This document shows, piece by piece, positions 1 through 10,171 of a DNA stretch of 64,000 nucleotides. The stretch is taken from contig RSEE01000048.1 of the NCBI GenBank assembly GCA_003971905.1, positions 248,001 to 312,000 of the forward strand, given 5' to 3'. The first letter of the stretch is position 1. Every line of letters starts with the position of its first letter. The stretch is from Moniliella sp. 'wahieum'. Lineage: Eukaryota > Basidiomycota > Moniliellomycetes > Moniliellales > Moniliellaceae. The notes beneath the pieces are model-generated. The model was not told the origin of the DNA. It ran no database searches and was given only the letters and a program-made list of their open reading frames with translations. The position numbers and the translations under genes are program-made.

Positions 1-409
1 TCGGCGTGGATGGGTCCGAGGTACCTACAACCGGTCCGGGTGCAGCGAGCAATTCCAAGGCGCAACAGGCTGCCCATGTGGACCCTGTGGCAGTCTATGA
101 CGCAGCCAGTGCAGCTCTCGGAGCTTTTGTTGCTCGGATCCAGGCCGAGGAAGGGCGGGAAATCGGTCTGTTGAGAACTGACAGCTCGCCGGCCCAACAA
201 GCCTTGGGCCTTGACGTTTGCCCTGCCACACCCTGTTGTCTCTTCCGTACGACGAGCATCCGAAGCCCGCGTTGGCGGAAGAGAAGCGCCCAGAGCAGCT
301 GAGGAACGCTACGCTGGGGCGGTGGCGTCTCGCCGTGTTGGGATGTCCCGCCCTCGCGGCATGGCTCCGCTCGTTCCACTCACAAGTCGTGCGGCCGCAG
401 GGCAAATAG
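1..409 (+). CDS. 3' end of an unidentified gene, cut by the window edge
   Basis: An open frame enters from the left edge and runs to about position 205. A one-base frame change then leads to a second stretch ending in a stop at 409. The last ~65 residues are protein-like (a run with LLSLPYDEHPKPAL followed by ERWRLAVLGCP-like, tryptophan- and leucine-rich sequence) and look like the alpha-helical C-terminus of a larger protein. I do not recognise the family. The gene is convergent with the eIF2-beta gene, whose stop lies 139 bp further right. The frame change could be a sequencing indel, as in most genes here. Confidence 0.4.
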
Positions 410-547
410 ACTCTGCCAGCGTCAATTACACAAACACATCGCTCTCCCCATTGCATTATCTTCCCGCTTGCCTATGCTATCCCGCCTGAGGTTCCTGGAA
501 ATGCCATCGATGGGAGCGACTGGTTCATAGATGGAATCGGGGGGAAA

Positions 548-1570
548 TCAGGCTGCTGCCCGCATCCTGGACCGCTTGCCTGTGATGGCCTGGAACCCAG
601 TCTTGATCGCAGCCACGGAGCGTTGAGAGCCACACGTCTTGCACTTGACAAAGTAGATGCGGTTCTCGCGGCTCAACTCCGTGTCGGCGGATTTGCACGT
701 CTTGCACTGGACATACTCGGAAATATACTGCGCAGCACGTTCTGAATCTGCTGTTGCTGGAACCGACCCTTGATGATCAACCGGCCCGCACCATCCTCGT
801 TACCAATGGTACCCAGTTCGGCAAACAAGAACGCCTGCACGTGTTCATGGTCACGGTGCATGCGCCGGCAAATGTCAGCACAGTTGACAAACGCCGTCTT
901 CTTCGACCCCTCGCGCTCGACAACAGGCGGGACCATGGTGTACTTCTTCTTGTCCCCAGACAGAGCCGGGTTGTGCTCACGCAACGTGACAAACACCCGT
1001 TCAGTAGCTGGGGGCGGAGGAGAGGGGGGAGGGGGAGGGTCAGCACTTCATGTCACCGTCAGCAAACCAGGAAGGATAGCACAACGTACCCATGCATAAG
1101 GGTACTTGTCGGTGCCCTTGAGGAACTCGACCTCCTTCTCCGGATCGTTGGCAAAGGGTTGACCTCGGGGTTTTCATCAAACTCGTCTTGATCCTCCTCG
1201 GCCGCGCCGCCCTCAGCCAGCGCCTTGTCAAGCTCGGCCAGCTTGTCCTTCTTGGACTTTTTCTTCTTCTTCAGGTCGCCAAACAAGTCTTCCGGTGCGG
1301 GCGGCCGAAGTAGCAGGCTCGGTGCTGGCGGGAGCGGTGGGCAGAGTCCTCCTTGGGCGTGTCCTCGCGGCTTCCTTGGTAGAAGGCAAGTTGTCGAGGT
1401 TGACAGTAAAGTTCTTGGCCGTCTTCTTGCTCTTTTCTTCTTCTTCATACCACCAAACTGGCAGCCAGCTCATCGTCGCCCGTCTGGCCCTCGCCATCGG
1501 GGGCGGGCGTGGCAGTAGGCGAGGTGGAAGCAGCGTCAGCCGCCGGAGTGGTCAAGTCGTCGTGGGTCAT
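548..1570 (-). CDS. SUI3: Translation initiation factor eIF2 subunit beta
   Basis: Beta subunit of eIF2, the GTP-dependent factor that brings initiator Met-tRNA to the 40S ribosome in the cytosol. The ATG at 1570 starts an acidic N-terminus. Lysine blocks follow near 1430-1450 and 1255-1270; such blocks bind eIF5 and eIF2B in this family. The conserved core follows ([19 protein letters not shown], then [27 protein letters not shown] and LVIKGRFQQ-type sequence). The C-terminal four-cysteine zinc ribbon (CKTC...CKTC) lies at about 610-700, and the protein ends [12 protein letters not shown] at 548. An intron at 1008-1089 (GTACGT...CAG) splits the core. At least four one-base indels break the frame (near 1440, 1290, 1150 and 735). 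Each is repaired by one base, and no key residue is missing otherwise. Confidence 0.94.
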
Positions 1571-1802
1571 GATGGCGAGGAACCAAAAAGCAGTCGCCAC
1601 TGCTCCTCTTTTTCGCCGGCTGGGGCCAGCGGCTCAAGACGAAGCCCCAGCAGCTAGTCACCGACTCGACCCCTCTTCCGCCCACCGTTCCGCCCACCGT
1701 TCCGCCCCCCGCCCAGCACCACACGACACTGCCGCCCAAGAAAAAAAAAGAAAACGGCAGACGGGCGGCGTTTGAAACGTTGCAATCTAAGCCGAGAAGA
1801 GG

Positions 1803-1857
1803 GATGATCGATGACCGGTGACCCGTGACCCGTGACCAGTGACATGTGACATGCGAC
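1803..1857. repeat. 7-bp tandem array, mixed TGA-NNNN units
   Basis: About seven consecutive heptamers on the + strand: TGATCGA, TGACCGG, TGACCCG twice, TGACCAG and TGACATG twice. This is the most mixed member of the heptamer family scattered through the window, with different tetramers following a constant TGA. Confidence 0.85.
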
Positions 1858-3791
1858 AGGGGACACTCCCCACTTAACCTCTGCCTCCTCAGCAGCTGTG
1901 GAGGGGCAACAGAGGGGGGTCGTTGGCCTGCGAGGGAGACTGATGTGCATACGTGACCCAGTCTTCGTAGATTCTTTTTCTCCAGATGGTGTGCTGTAGT
2001 TCACAGCAGCCGGGGATACTCTCTAGCAAGGAACAGGCGGTTGGCTCTTCGGAAGGGAAGGAGAGAAGAGAGTCTTGAGACGCACCAGCCCTGCTCTCCT
2101 TGTTTTGTGGTTGGTGTTTTTGCTAGTAATCCGGTGTCTTGTGGAATTGCGGGGTCGTAGAACGTCGAATCAAAGCAGTCGCCGATAAAACGAGGATGGT
2201 GGTAGATAGGTGTAATGATGCATCATACAGTACTTCTGTGGTCTATATAATAGTTTCTGGACAGGGTTGTAGTGGAGAAGAGGATGCAGGTCGAGGCTAC
2301 AATAAGGTAAGAGCAAATGTCCACTGGCACGGTGGTGGGGTACATAAGGGAGTTGATAACAGAAGGTAGACGAGTCCAACACGGTCTTATAATGGAGGAA
2401 CCATTACTATGGGGGGCGCCATATAAAGAAACAGAACGATGCAGCTTTTTTCACAGCCTGAGGGTGTGGTATATGAGGAAGAGGGAAACGGAGAGTCACA
2501 GGTAGCAGCATGCAATTATCCCCCAAAGGGGGATACCGAAAGACGAGAGGGGGGGGGGAATTGGATGCGCCGGAATGAAAACTTCTGATGGCGGTACAGT
2601 GAAGGATGAAAAAGGAGCAGGACGTGTGAAGAGAAAATGGGTCCGAGCTAATGCTCAAAGTAACTCCGGCGTGAGCGAATGGGATGTACGTTCCAACCGC
2701 TTTGAGAGCTTCTGATAGTGTTATACGCCATGGATCCTTGCGCGACGGTTGAAAGAGGCTATACAGTCGCGCCTGCGTCAGAGTGTCTGAGCCCATAACC
2801 GGAGCGTGAGGGGATGCTGCAGTGCATGCCCAACACGGACCACCGCCGTCATCAATGACCCCGAACATCAGGACTTTTGCTCCCCGTCTCTTCGCATTCG
2901 GTCTTTCTCCCTTTGCTCTGGCAACACCTCTTCTGTCTCTTAACTCCTCCTCCTGCATTCCCGCCTGACCACGGCCAAGTGTTGGTCGTAAGATTCGCCC
3001 TCTTGCGGTTGCCAGCAGGCAGGGTAGAAAGAATCTCGAACGGAATGTATCATCATTGTGTATGGGGTGGTGTATTTGACTTTTGTTGTGCGTGCACAAC
3101 CGCCCTCCTCCCTTCGGTTTTGTTATTCTGTTCAACACACAGTCAGTGTATATTCCTCTACTGATAACATGTGTACCTCGAGATACTGCGTCTACCGGCC
3201 TCGCCCATCCACTCAACTGTTCTGTTAATTCTCACTTGCTTCAAAAAGAAGCATCGATATATATGTTCCTTTTGTTTCGTCAAACACAACGTTGTCTCTT
3301 TCCCTTCCTGGATTGATTTTGTTTCCCATTTTCACCCGGATGGACATGCCTGTGTCCAACTTCGCCTGGTATACGAGCTAGCCATTATCCTAACCACCCT
3401 CTCTCGCGGTTGGCAATCACTGTGAAAGGGCTACGCCTGGCTACCTCCGCGTCCTCTCTATATTTGGGTCACTCCAGTGAAAAACGAAGTGAAATAGGAA
3501 TGCGATGGCGTGCGATAGGGACATGCTTACATCATGCATCATGTGGGCAAGGGGGCTGCTGGTGATGGATGATCCCAGGGGTGAGGCGCGTGTGCGCTCA
3601 GACAGTGTGTGCTCTGGGGCGACCGACAGGCTGGCTGGTGCGCGGGCCGCACGGCGCGCGTGTCCTGCGGTGGGTGCCGCTGGCTGACGACGCCCCTCGC
3701 AGCAGCTGCTGGTCGCTGCACCACGCCGACGCCATCACGCATCACGCTGCGCCCGCACCCTCACCGCCACACCAAACAGGAGCCCCCGTAA

Positions 3792-3815
3792 AACGTTCAA
3801 CGTTCAACGTTCAAC
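3792..3815. repeat. 7-bp tandem array (TGAACGT)n
   Basis: About 3.4 copies of AACGTTC, which is TGAACGT on the minus strand. The array sits about 210 bp upstream of the ATG18 start codon, so it may lie in the promoter or 5' leader. Confidence 0.9.
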
Positions 3816-4024
3816 CTCCATCCCGCTGCTATTGCGGCAATCTGCCCCTCCCCCCGCCACCGCCTCCACCTCCCCTCCCCCTCACCACCACCGCCACCGC
3901 TACCGTGGACGAGTGTCTGCTTCCTCGTGCCTCTCCCTACCGAGCAGAGTCCCAATCTCCCCGCCCTCCGCTCTTCTCTTCTCGCGCTTATCTTCGCCTC
4001 TCCCCGCCCGCCCCCCCACTCACC

Positions 4025-5532
4025 ATGTCGCGTCTTTTGGGCGCCGGGACGCACAAGTCCTCCTCCTCGCTCCTGTCCGTGTCGTTCAACCAGGATGCAA
4101 GTTGTCTCTCTGTTGGAACGCGCAAGGGGTATTCCATCTGGAACACGGAGCCCCATGGCCGTGTGTTCAGCAAGAATGTCGGGCCCACCGGCATTGTGGA
4201 GATGCTGTTTTGTACCTCTCTTGTTGCCCTCGTCGGCACAGGCGAGCCAGCCTCGGCCAGCGCTGCCACGGCTGCCGGTGCGACGGGCCGGCAAGGTGTT
4301 GCGTCGCCTAGAAAGGTGCAGGTGGTCAACTCGAACCGCCAATCTACCATCTGTGAATTGCTCTTTCCCAGCACTGTACTGGGGGTCAAGCTCAACCGCA
4401 AACGGCTCGTTGTACTCCTGGAGGAGGAGATCTATATTATGACATTAGCAACATGAAGTTGCTTCATACGATCGAAACGAGCCCCAACCCCCAAGGTGTG
4501 TTCTTACTGCCCTGATCTTAACTTTAATCTGGCTTGCGATGAAGCGCTGACGACTTGTTGTTGTTTGTACCTTTGCCTTCAGCCATCTGTGCCCTGTCGG
4601 CCAGCTCCAATCCTTGTTACCTTGTTTTCCCCTCGCCTGTCCCTAGTCCCACCTCACCGCTTCCCGGCTCGTCGCAGAACGCAGCGGGGGCAAATGGTCA
4701 GGGGGGCTACAATATGCCGGGTGATATTATGATCTTTGATCTGCTCAACCTATCCATGATCAACATCATCCAGGCGCACAAGGCTCCGATTGCCGCGTTG
4801 GCCTTGAACGCCAATGGCACTCTGCTCGCCACTGCCAGTGAAAAGGGCACGATCATTCGCGTCTTCAGCATCCCGTCCGCGACCAAGCTGTGGCAATTCC
4901 GACGCGGTTCCTACCCGGCGCGCATCTACTCGCTTTCGTTCAATGCCACCTCCACCTTGCTCTCTTGCTCGTCCGATTCCGACACGGTCCACATTTTCCG
5001 CTTGGCACCCACCTATGGTGAGCCCGAGGAGCGACAGACGGCCAAGCTGGGCACGGTGGTCGCTGCGCGCAATGCGGCCTTGTCCGCCGCGGCCGGGCGC
5101 AGGTACGTTGGGCACGACTGGCAACGGGAGCAACAGTCCTGCCGTGTCGTTGGAGGATGACGAATCGGAGGCAGGCGCCGGGTTTGACGACCCGTGTCGG
5201 TGGCCAAGCGGGGGAATGGGGGTGGGTTTAAAGGCCTGATCAAACGCCAGTCGCGCGCCTTGGGCCGGAACGTGGCTGGCAGTGTGGGCGGGTTGCTGCC
5301 CAACACGTTTTCCGATCTGTGGGAGGTGCAGCGTGACTTTGCCCACCTCAAACTGCCTACGGCCGGGGTGAGTAGCATTGTGGCCATCTCCTCGGCCACG
5401 CCGACGGTGATGGTGGTGACCTCAGAGGGCTGCATTTACACCTACTCGATTGACCTCGAACAGGGGGGGGAGTGTGTGTTGATGAAACAGTACTCGTTGC
5501 TGGACTACAATGACGATGCCGAGGAGCGGTAA
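4025..5532 (+). CDS. ATG18: Autophagy PROPPIN Atg18 (WD40, PI3P/PI(3,5)P2 binding)
   Basis: A seven-bladed beta-propeller that binds PI3P and PI(3,5)P2 on autophagic and vacuolar membranes. The start ATGTCGCGT leads into [18 protein letters not shown], the typical first blade. The diagnostic lipid-binding FRRG motif is present ([15 protein letters not shown], near 4890-4935), preceded by the blade with [14 protein letters not shown]. The late blade contains [16 protein letters not shown] and ends [11 protein letters not shown]. An intron at 4496-4582 restores [17 protein letters not shown] across the junction, a hallmark of the family. Three one-base indels break the frame (near 4438, 5095 and 5185). 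The region around 5100-5190 is an acidic, serine-rich loop, as in the blade-6 loop of other Atg18 proteins. It could be the paralogue Atg21 or Hsv2, but Atg18 fits best. Confidence 0.92.
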
Positions 5533-6210
5533 CTGGCGGTGGCCTTGCCGCTGCCGGCTGGGCAGGGACATTCGGCAGGGTGGGTTGGTTTGGCTCGGAG
5601 GCCCATGCGCCGTACTTGTCTGTTGCGATCCCTTTCCCGTTGCCGTTGCCGTTGCCGTTCCGGTGTGTGTGTGCGGCAACTTGTGCACCGTGTGCGTTGG
5701 GGGTGGACAGCGGGCTACGAGGGCAGGTCGTCGGGCACACGCTGCTTCGCTATGGATACACGTTTCACCTCTTTTGTGGACCGTAAGGGGGGAGGGGGAA
5801 GGAATGAAGAGTTGCTTGATCAAGAGAACCGGCGAGGCTGGACAGGCATTGATAAGAGGGAGGGGAGGTGTGGCTGATTGTGGGATGCTGGTCGGCTGGG
5901 GTACCCGGTGCCAGAGCAGGAGATGGCGTGTTGGTCGATGGTTGCGCCCACCTGTTTTGGTTTGAAACTCCGGCAGGCGGCCAGGGGCGCCACCACCGAT
6001 TGCTAGTTGCTGTGCGCCGAGCAAGAGGGCCGAGGGATGGGTTGGGCTAGCGAATGCTTTCGCTTCGCTTCGCTTCGCTCCCTGCGCGCTCGCTCCTCTG
6101 GCGTCGTCGTCCTGGCAGTGGGTCCCCCTTGGGTGCTGATTGGGATCACCCATGGCCACAGCACATCATGCACCATGCCCAGTCCCCCTCGGTCGATAAA
6201 CCCCGCGTCG

Positions 6211-6234
6211 CGCGTCACGCGTCACGCGTCACGC
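6211..6234. repeat. 7-bp tandem array (TGACGCG)n
   Basis: About 3.4 copies of GTCACGC, i.e. TGACGCG on the minus strand. The same unit recurs at 41861-41882, 35 kb away. Confidence 0.9.
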
Positions 6235-6330
6235 CGCCCGCGCACCCATGTGGGACACGCCGCCCGCCCCTCGTTTTGCGCACTGGGAATCAGGCACTAG
6301 GCAGGCGCTGGAAGCTTGACAGCCCGCCGC

Positions 6331-6386
6331 ATTCAACGTTCAAACGTTCAATGTTCAACTTGAAAATTCAACATTCAATATTCAAC
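6331..6386. repeat. Degenerate 7-bp array of TTCAANN units
   Basis: Eight or so TTCAA-containing units follow one another at 7-8 bp spacing (ATTCAACG, TTCAAACG, TTCAATG, TTCAACTT, ATTCAAC, ATTCAAT, ATTCAAC). On the minus strand these read TGAACGT, TGAATAT and similar, so the array is a degenerate relative of the TGA-palindrome arrays. Confidence 0.8.
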
Positions 6387-7084
6387 CTCAATATTGCACG
6401 TGCAACCAATCTTCCGCCACGATCTGGGGGGCCAGCTGCTCCCAGCGGGCGAGGAGCGGCAGGGGCAGCACGTGGCATGGCGCCAGTGGGCTGCACGCAT
6501 CCGCCGCTGGTGTCGTCATCGTCGTGCATGCGCCAGAAGACGTGCACGCCAGGCCGCAGGTGGCGCGCCTCCCCGCAGGCACAGCGGCAGCCAGCCGCCG
6601 CCACGGGCCCCGAAGCGGGCGGCGCGGGGACAGCGCAGGGCCAGTGTCGCGCGGGGGCACAACGTCATCGCATGCGCCCCGAAGCTCGAGGGCGGACGCT
6701 GCGGACAGAAGGCAGGCAGGCGGCCAGCACGCACACGAGAGCGCGTGGTGTGTGATGCTGGTGCATGATGCAATGCAGCTGGCAGGGCGCGCACGCCCCC
6801 CAGGCACCACGCCAGCCAGCCAGCCCACCGCACCCTGGCAGTGGGCGGCAGAGCAGGCGCAGTGTGCTCCCGTGCGCGCACCCGCGCAGCCGACGTCATT
6901 GCTCCTTCGTCAGCGTCATCGACGCCGCCGCCTGGCTACGTACCCGCCCCGCCACCAACACCTCCACCACGCTCCCGCAGCACACGCATCGCCATGGGTG
7001 TGTTTCTCTGCCCCCCCCCCCCGTGTTCCCGTCCGCTGACTCCTCCCCTCTCGCCCACCACCCGCTCCCGCGTGCGCTGTGTCC

Positions 7085-9054
7085 ATGTCTGCGTCCCCCC
7101 CCCCGCCCCCGCCCCGCCCCCGCCCCCGCGCCTCCCCCAGCCTCGACCGACACCCCCCACGCGTCGCGCCTCGAACTCGAGCCCAATCCCTTCGAGGTCT
7201 CCTTCAAGCCCGCCTCCCGCCCCTCCCCCTCCCCCCAGCCCCTCCCGCTCCCTCCCACGGCCAGCCGCGCCGTCGCCCAAAACCACTCGCCCTGCCGCCT
7301 CCACCGCGCCACCTGCCTCCCCTCCTTCCAAGCCGCGTCCCACCTCCGACCACCCCGCCCCCGACACGTCCCCGCGCCCACACTCCGCCCCGCACCCGCA
7401 GGCGACCCGCCAAGCAGCTGCTGATCCTGAGCAGCCACAACCATCCTCTCATTCCCCCGTTCAGCCCGACCGCCAGCCCGCTACCCCGGCCCGTGGCAAG
7501 GGCGCCAACCCCGAGCCCGTCTCGGGCGGTGGCTCGGGAGCCAGTTCGGGCAGCGGCAGCGCGTCAGCTTCTGCCACAGGGTCCAGTGCTGCCAAGGCTT
7601 TGCCTGGAATCACTTCTCTCACCTCCCCGTCGGACGGAAGCAACCCTTTCAATTGGGTTACCTCGCTCCGTGATGGTCCGCTGAGTCCGGCGATGCTGGG
7701 TGCTCCCTCGTGTCCCAGCAAGGCTTTGACGTGTCGGCGTTCCGCACGGGCTTGACCCCGGACCTGTCCAACTTCAAGACGGGCCTCACTCCGCTTGGAT
7801 CCGGGGTGAGCATGCCTCCCCCAGTCCCAACACGGCCGCCTTCCTCGCCGTCGTCAACTCCAACAGCGCCGCCCACGTTCCCACAGGCACCGTGTCTGCG
7901 TCGGGCATGCTTGCCATACTGCGCCCCCGTCGCAGACGGGCGTGCCCGCCACCCTGACACCCAACACGATCAACGCCATCACCCAGGCGAGCAACTCGAT
8001 GCACAACAGCAGTGCCCACCCTACCGTAGCCCCCGCCCCATCGACGGAGGGATCGGCCGACTACTTTTCCGGCCGTGGTTCGGCCGCGTCGGCGACAGGC
8101 GAGCGTCCTGGATCGCGGCTGCGCAACTCGCTTGTACCCCCAGTTGTCACCGAGCCCGGACAGCAGCCCGCACCAGCTGCTGCTTCCCCCTCGCGCCCCG
8201 CGTCGCATGGTGGCGTTCCTGCGTCCGACCCCAACGTCGCCCACTCGGCCGCTTCGGGACTGTATTTGCTAAGCCAAGCGCACCATGAACTGACCAAGCG
8301 CGAGGGCAATACGGCCGCGGCCCAAGCTGCCGCCCACGCACTTCAATCGGTTCCGTACCCGTCTGCGCCGGAGACAGGCGGGAAACCCACTGGTCGCGCG
8401 GGGAGCAAGCGTACCAAGTCGACCGTTTCCGCGGAAGAAGGTGGGCAGAGACCAGTCCTGCATCTGCAGCTCGTGGGCGGGGCCGCGCTCGTCCCGCCGG
8501 TGGACGGAAGAAGGCTCGTGGGGACGCCAAGCCTGCCCCGCCTCCCGTCTCGGCGGCGGAGGAGGAGAGCGAGGACGATGCGCCTGGGTGCGCCCGAGGG
8601 CGCGACGGAAGAAGAGAAGCGCAAGAACTTTTTGGAGCGCAACCGTCAGGCGGCACTCAAGTGCCGCCAACGTAAGAAGGCCTGGCTGCAATCGCTCCAG
8701 CAAACGGTCGAAGGCTTACGCGGGGGAAAACGAGACGCTAAATCGACCGTGGAGATTTTACAGCAAGAAAGTGCGTATTTACGTGCGCAGCTGATTCCCA
8801 CTGCTGGTCCCGGTCCAGCCTCCCAGCCTCCGCCTTCCAACCCTTCGGCCCCTCCCGTTGCGCCTGCCCCAGCTGGCCTAACAGGCCCACCCTACGTCGG
8901 CGCCATGGCCAGGCCTTCCTTCCCGCCCCGATCCATGCCGGCCCACCCTGGCGCCGGGGCGGACTATGCCTATAACCCTATGCCTCCGCCGCCCGCTCCG
9001 AGCGGATTTGGGCAGCCCATGCCGCCGGTGAATGCGAAACGGATTGATGTGTAA
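7085..9054 (+). CDS. Atf1-type bZIP stress transcription factor
   Basis: A nuclear ATF/CREB-family activator, the usual target of the Sty1/Hog1 stress MAP kinase in fungi. Starting at the ATG at 7085 and allowing a one-base slip in the following C-run gives a proline/alanine-rich leader. The HRA-like motif LEPNPFEVSFKP follows (about 7175-7210), then FNWVTSLRDGPLSPAMLG (about 7650-7695) and a block with FRTGLTPDLSNFKTGLTP (7735-7800), which are Atf1-family MAPK-docking/regulatory segments. The bZIP lies at about 8610-8800: basic region NFLERNRQAALKCRQRKK (N-x7-R) and a leucine zipper ending QQESAYLRAQL. A proline-rich tail ends at 9054. At least four indels break the frame (near 7095, 7715, 7930 and 8450-8580; one more near 8730 in the zipper). 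The exact start is uncertain because of the C-runs. Confidence 0.85.
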
Positions 9055-10171
9055 GCAGGCTGGGGGTGGGCGGGCAGCACGCTGCCTGTCTTTGCCTGCG
9101 CCCGGTGGCGCTTGCTTGCCGTCGCGGTCGCGATTGCGGTTGCGGTTGCGGGTTGCTCGTCATTGACATGGTTGAGAGATTGAGTCCCTTCCTGGTCGTT
9201 GGTATCGCTCATCTTGGTTTTCTTTTGGTTTGGTCACCTGCTCCGTTTTCCCTTTGGTGCGTTTGTGCGTTTCCTCCCCTGTCTTTCCTCCTTGCCCCCC
9301 ACCACCGTCGCGTGACGATTTCGCCCCCCCCCCCTGCCCCCTTCGTCTGTCCCTCTGCCTCTACCTCGGCGCCGTACCCCGCACTCATTTTCTGCCCCTG
9401 TCTGCCCTCGTGTCGATAACCTGTCCGTCTACCAGTGGTCACCCCTCTTCGTGCATGGAACCTCTGTACCGTTTTGCCCTTCTTTCCCCTTGCCTTCCCC
9501 TTTGCCGTCGGTGGACGCCCCATGGCAAGCCACTCCTGCCCCCCTGATCCATAGTAGCAGTAGCATAGTAGCATTTTTTTCTTGCCCCTCTCTCTCCTTC
9601 TCTTCGGGGAAAGGGGCGCAAGAGACAGACCCAAAAGCCCAGCCCGGGAGACGCATCCCCCCATTCCGAACAAAGGAACGGGAGCAGGACACTCTGCCCT
9701 GCTCTTTCTCCGGTCAGCCACTCGCTCCGCATGCTCATGCACCTGCTGGTGCTGCGCATGCGCGCGCGCCCGAGCGCGCTCCCGCTCTTCTTGCCTCCGC
9801 TGCATTTTCCTTGAGCGTCAGGGGGCGGCCCGCCATCGCAGTCGGTGCCGCAGTCCGTGGCCGCATCGGGGCCGCTCCCCCATCCGCATCGGCCGCATCC
9901 CGTCGGGGTCGCGGTCGAGGGCGGACTGGGCGTCGAGGCAGCTTCGGGACCCGCTGGAGCCAATGCTGCCCCTGCTCCTGCCCCGGCCTCGGCACCTGCA
10001 CCTGCACCTGACGGCGTCCCGACCGGACCCGGACCCTCACCCGACGGCGAAGGGGGCCCGGTCGGCCGGTCGGTCGCAGTGGGGGAAGTGGGAGCGGGGG
10101 CGGGGGCGGGGGGGGCGTCGGCACCGCAGGCGGTTGATCGTCGGCGCTCGGCGACGCGCGTTGAGTGTCGC
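9055..10171. other. Between convergent bZIP and COG8-like genes
   Basis: Pyrimidine-rich 3' flank of the bZIP gene (about 9200-9600), then very GC-rich proline/alanine-coding-like sequence (about 9700-10170). The latter could be further C-terminal low-complexity sequence of the minus-strand COG8-like gene. I cannot place the true stop because every frame is open in places. Confidence 0.4.

Larger units (their letters stand above)
1571..4024. other. Intergenic, about 2.5 kb, between divergent SUI3 and ATG18
   Basis: This holds the promoters of two divergent genes. It contains a heptamer array at 1803-1857, another at 3792-3815, and CT/C-rich tracts just before ATG18 (about 3845-4020). A 269-codon minus-strand frame at 2407-3216 has no recognisable domain and looks like chance. 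I see no other gene. Confidence 0.5.
5533..7084. other. Intergenic, about 1.55 kb, upstream of the bZIP gene
   Basis: ATG18 3' region followed by a long 5' region of the Atf1-like gene. It contains two heptamer arrays (6211-6234 and 6331-6386), a small GCTTCGCTTC repeat at about 6057-6080, and C-rich runs including more than ten consecutive C at about 7010-7021. Open frames here are GC-driven and resemble no family. Confidence 0.5.

Noticed and set aside
2407-3216. A 269-codon minus-strand open frame in the SUI3-ATG18 intergenic region
   Set aside because: No recognisable domain, low-complexity and codon pattern unlike the genes here. Long frames arise readily in GC-rich DNA.
5422-6159. A 245-codon minus-strand frame overlapping the ATG18 3' end
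   Set aside because: Overlaps a well-supported gene in antisense and shows no domain.
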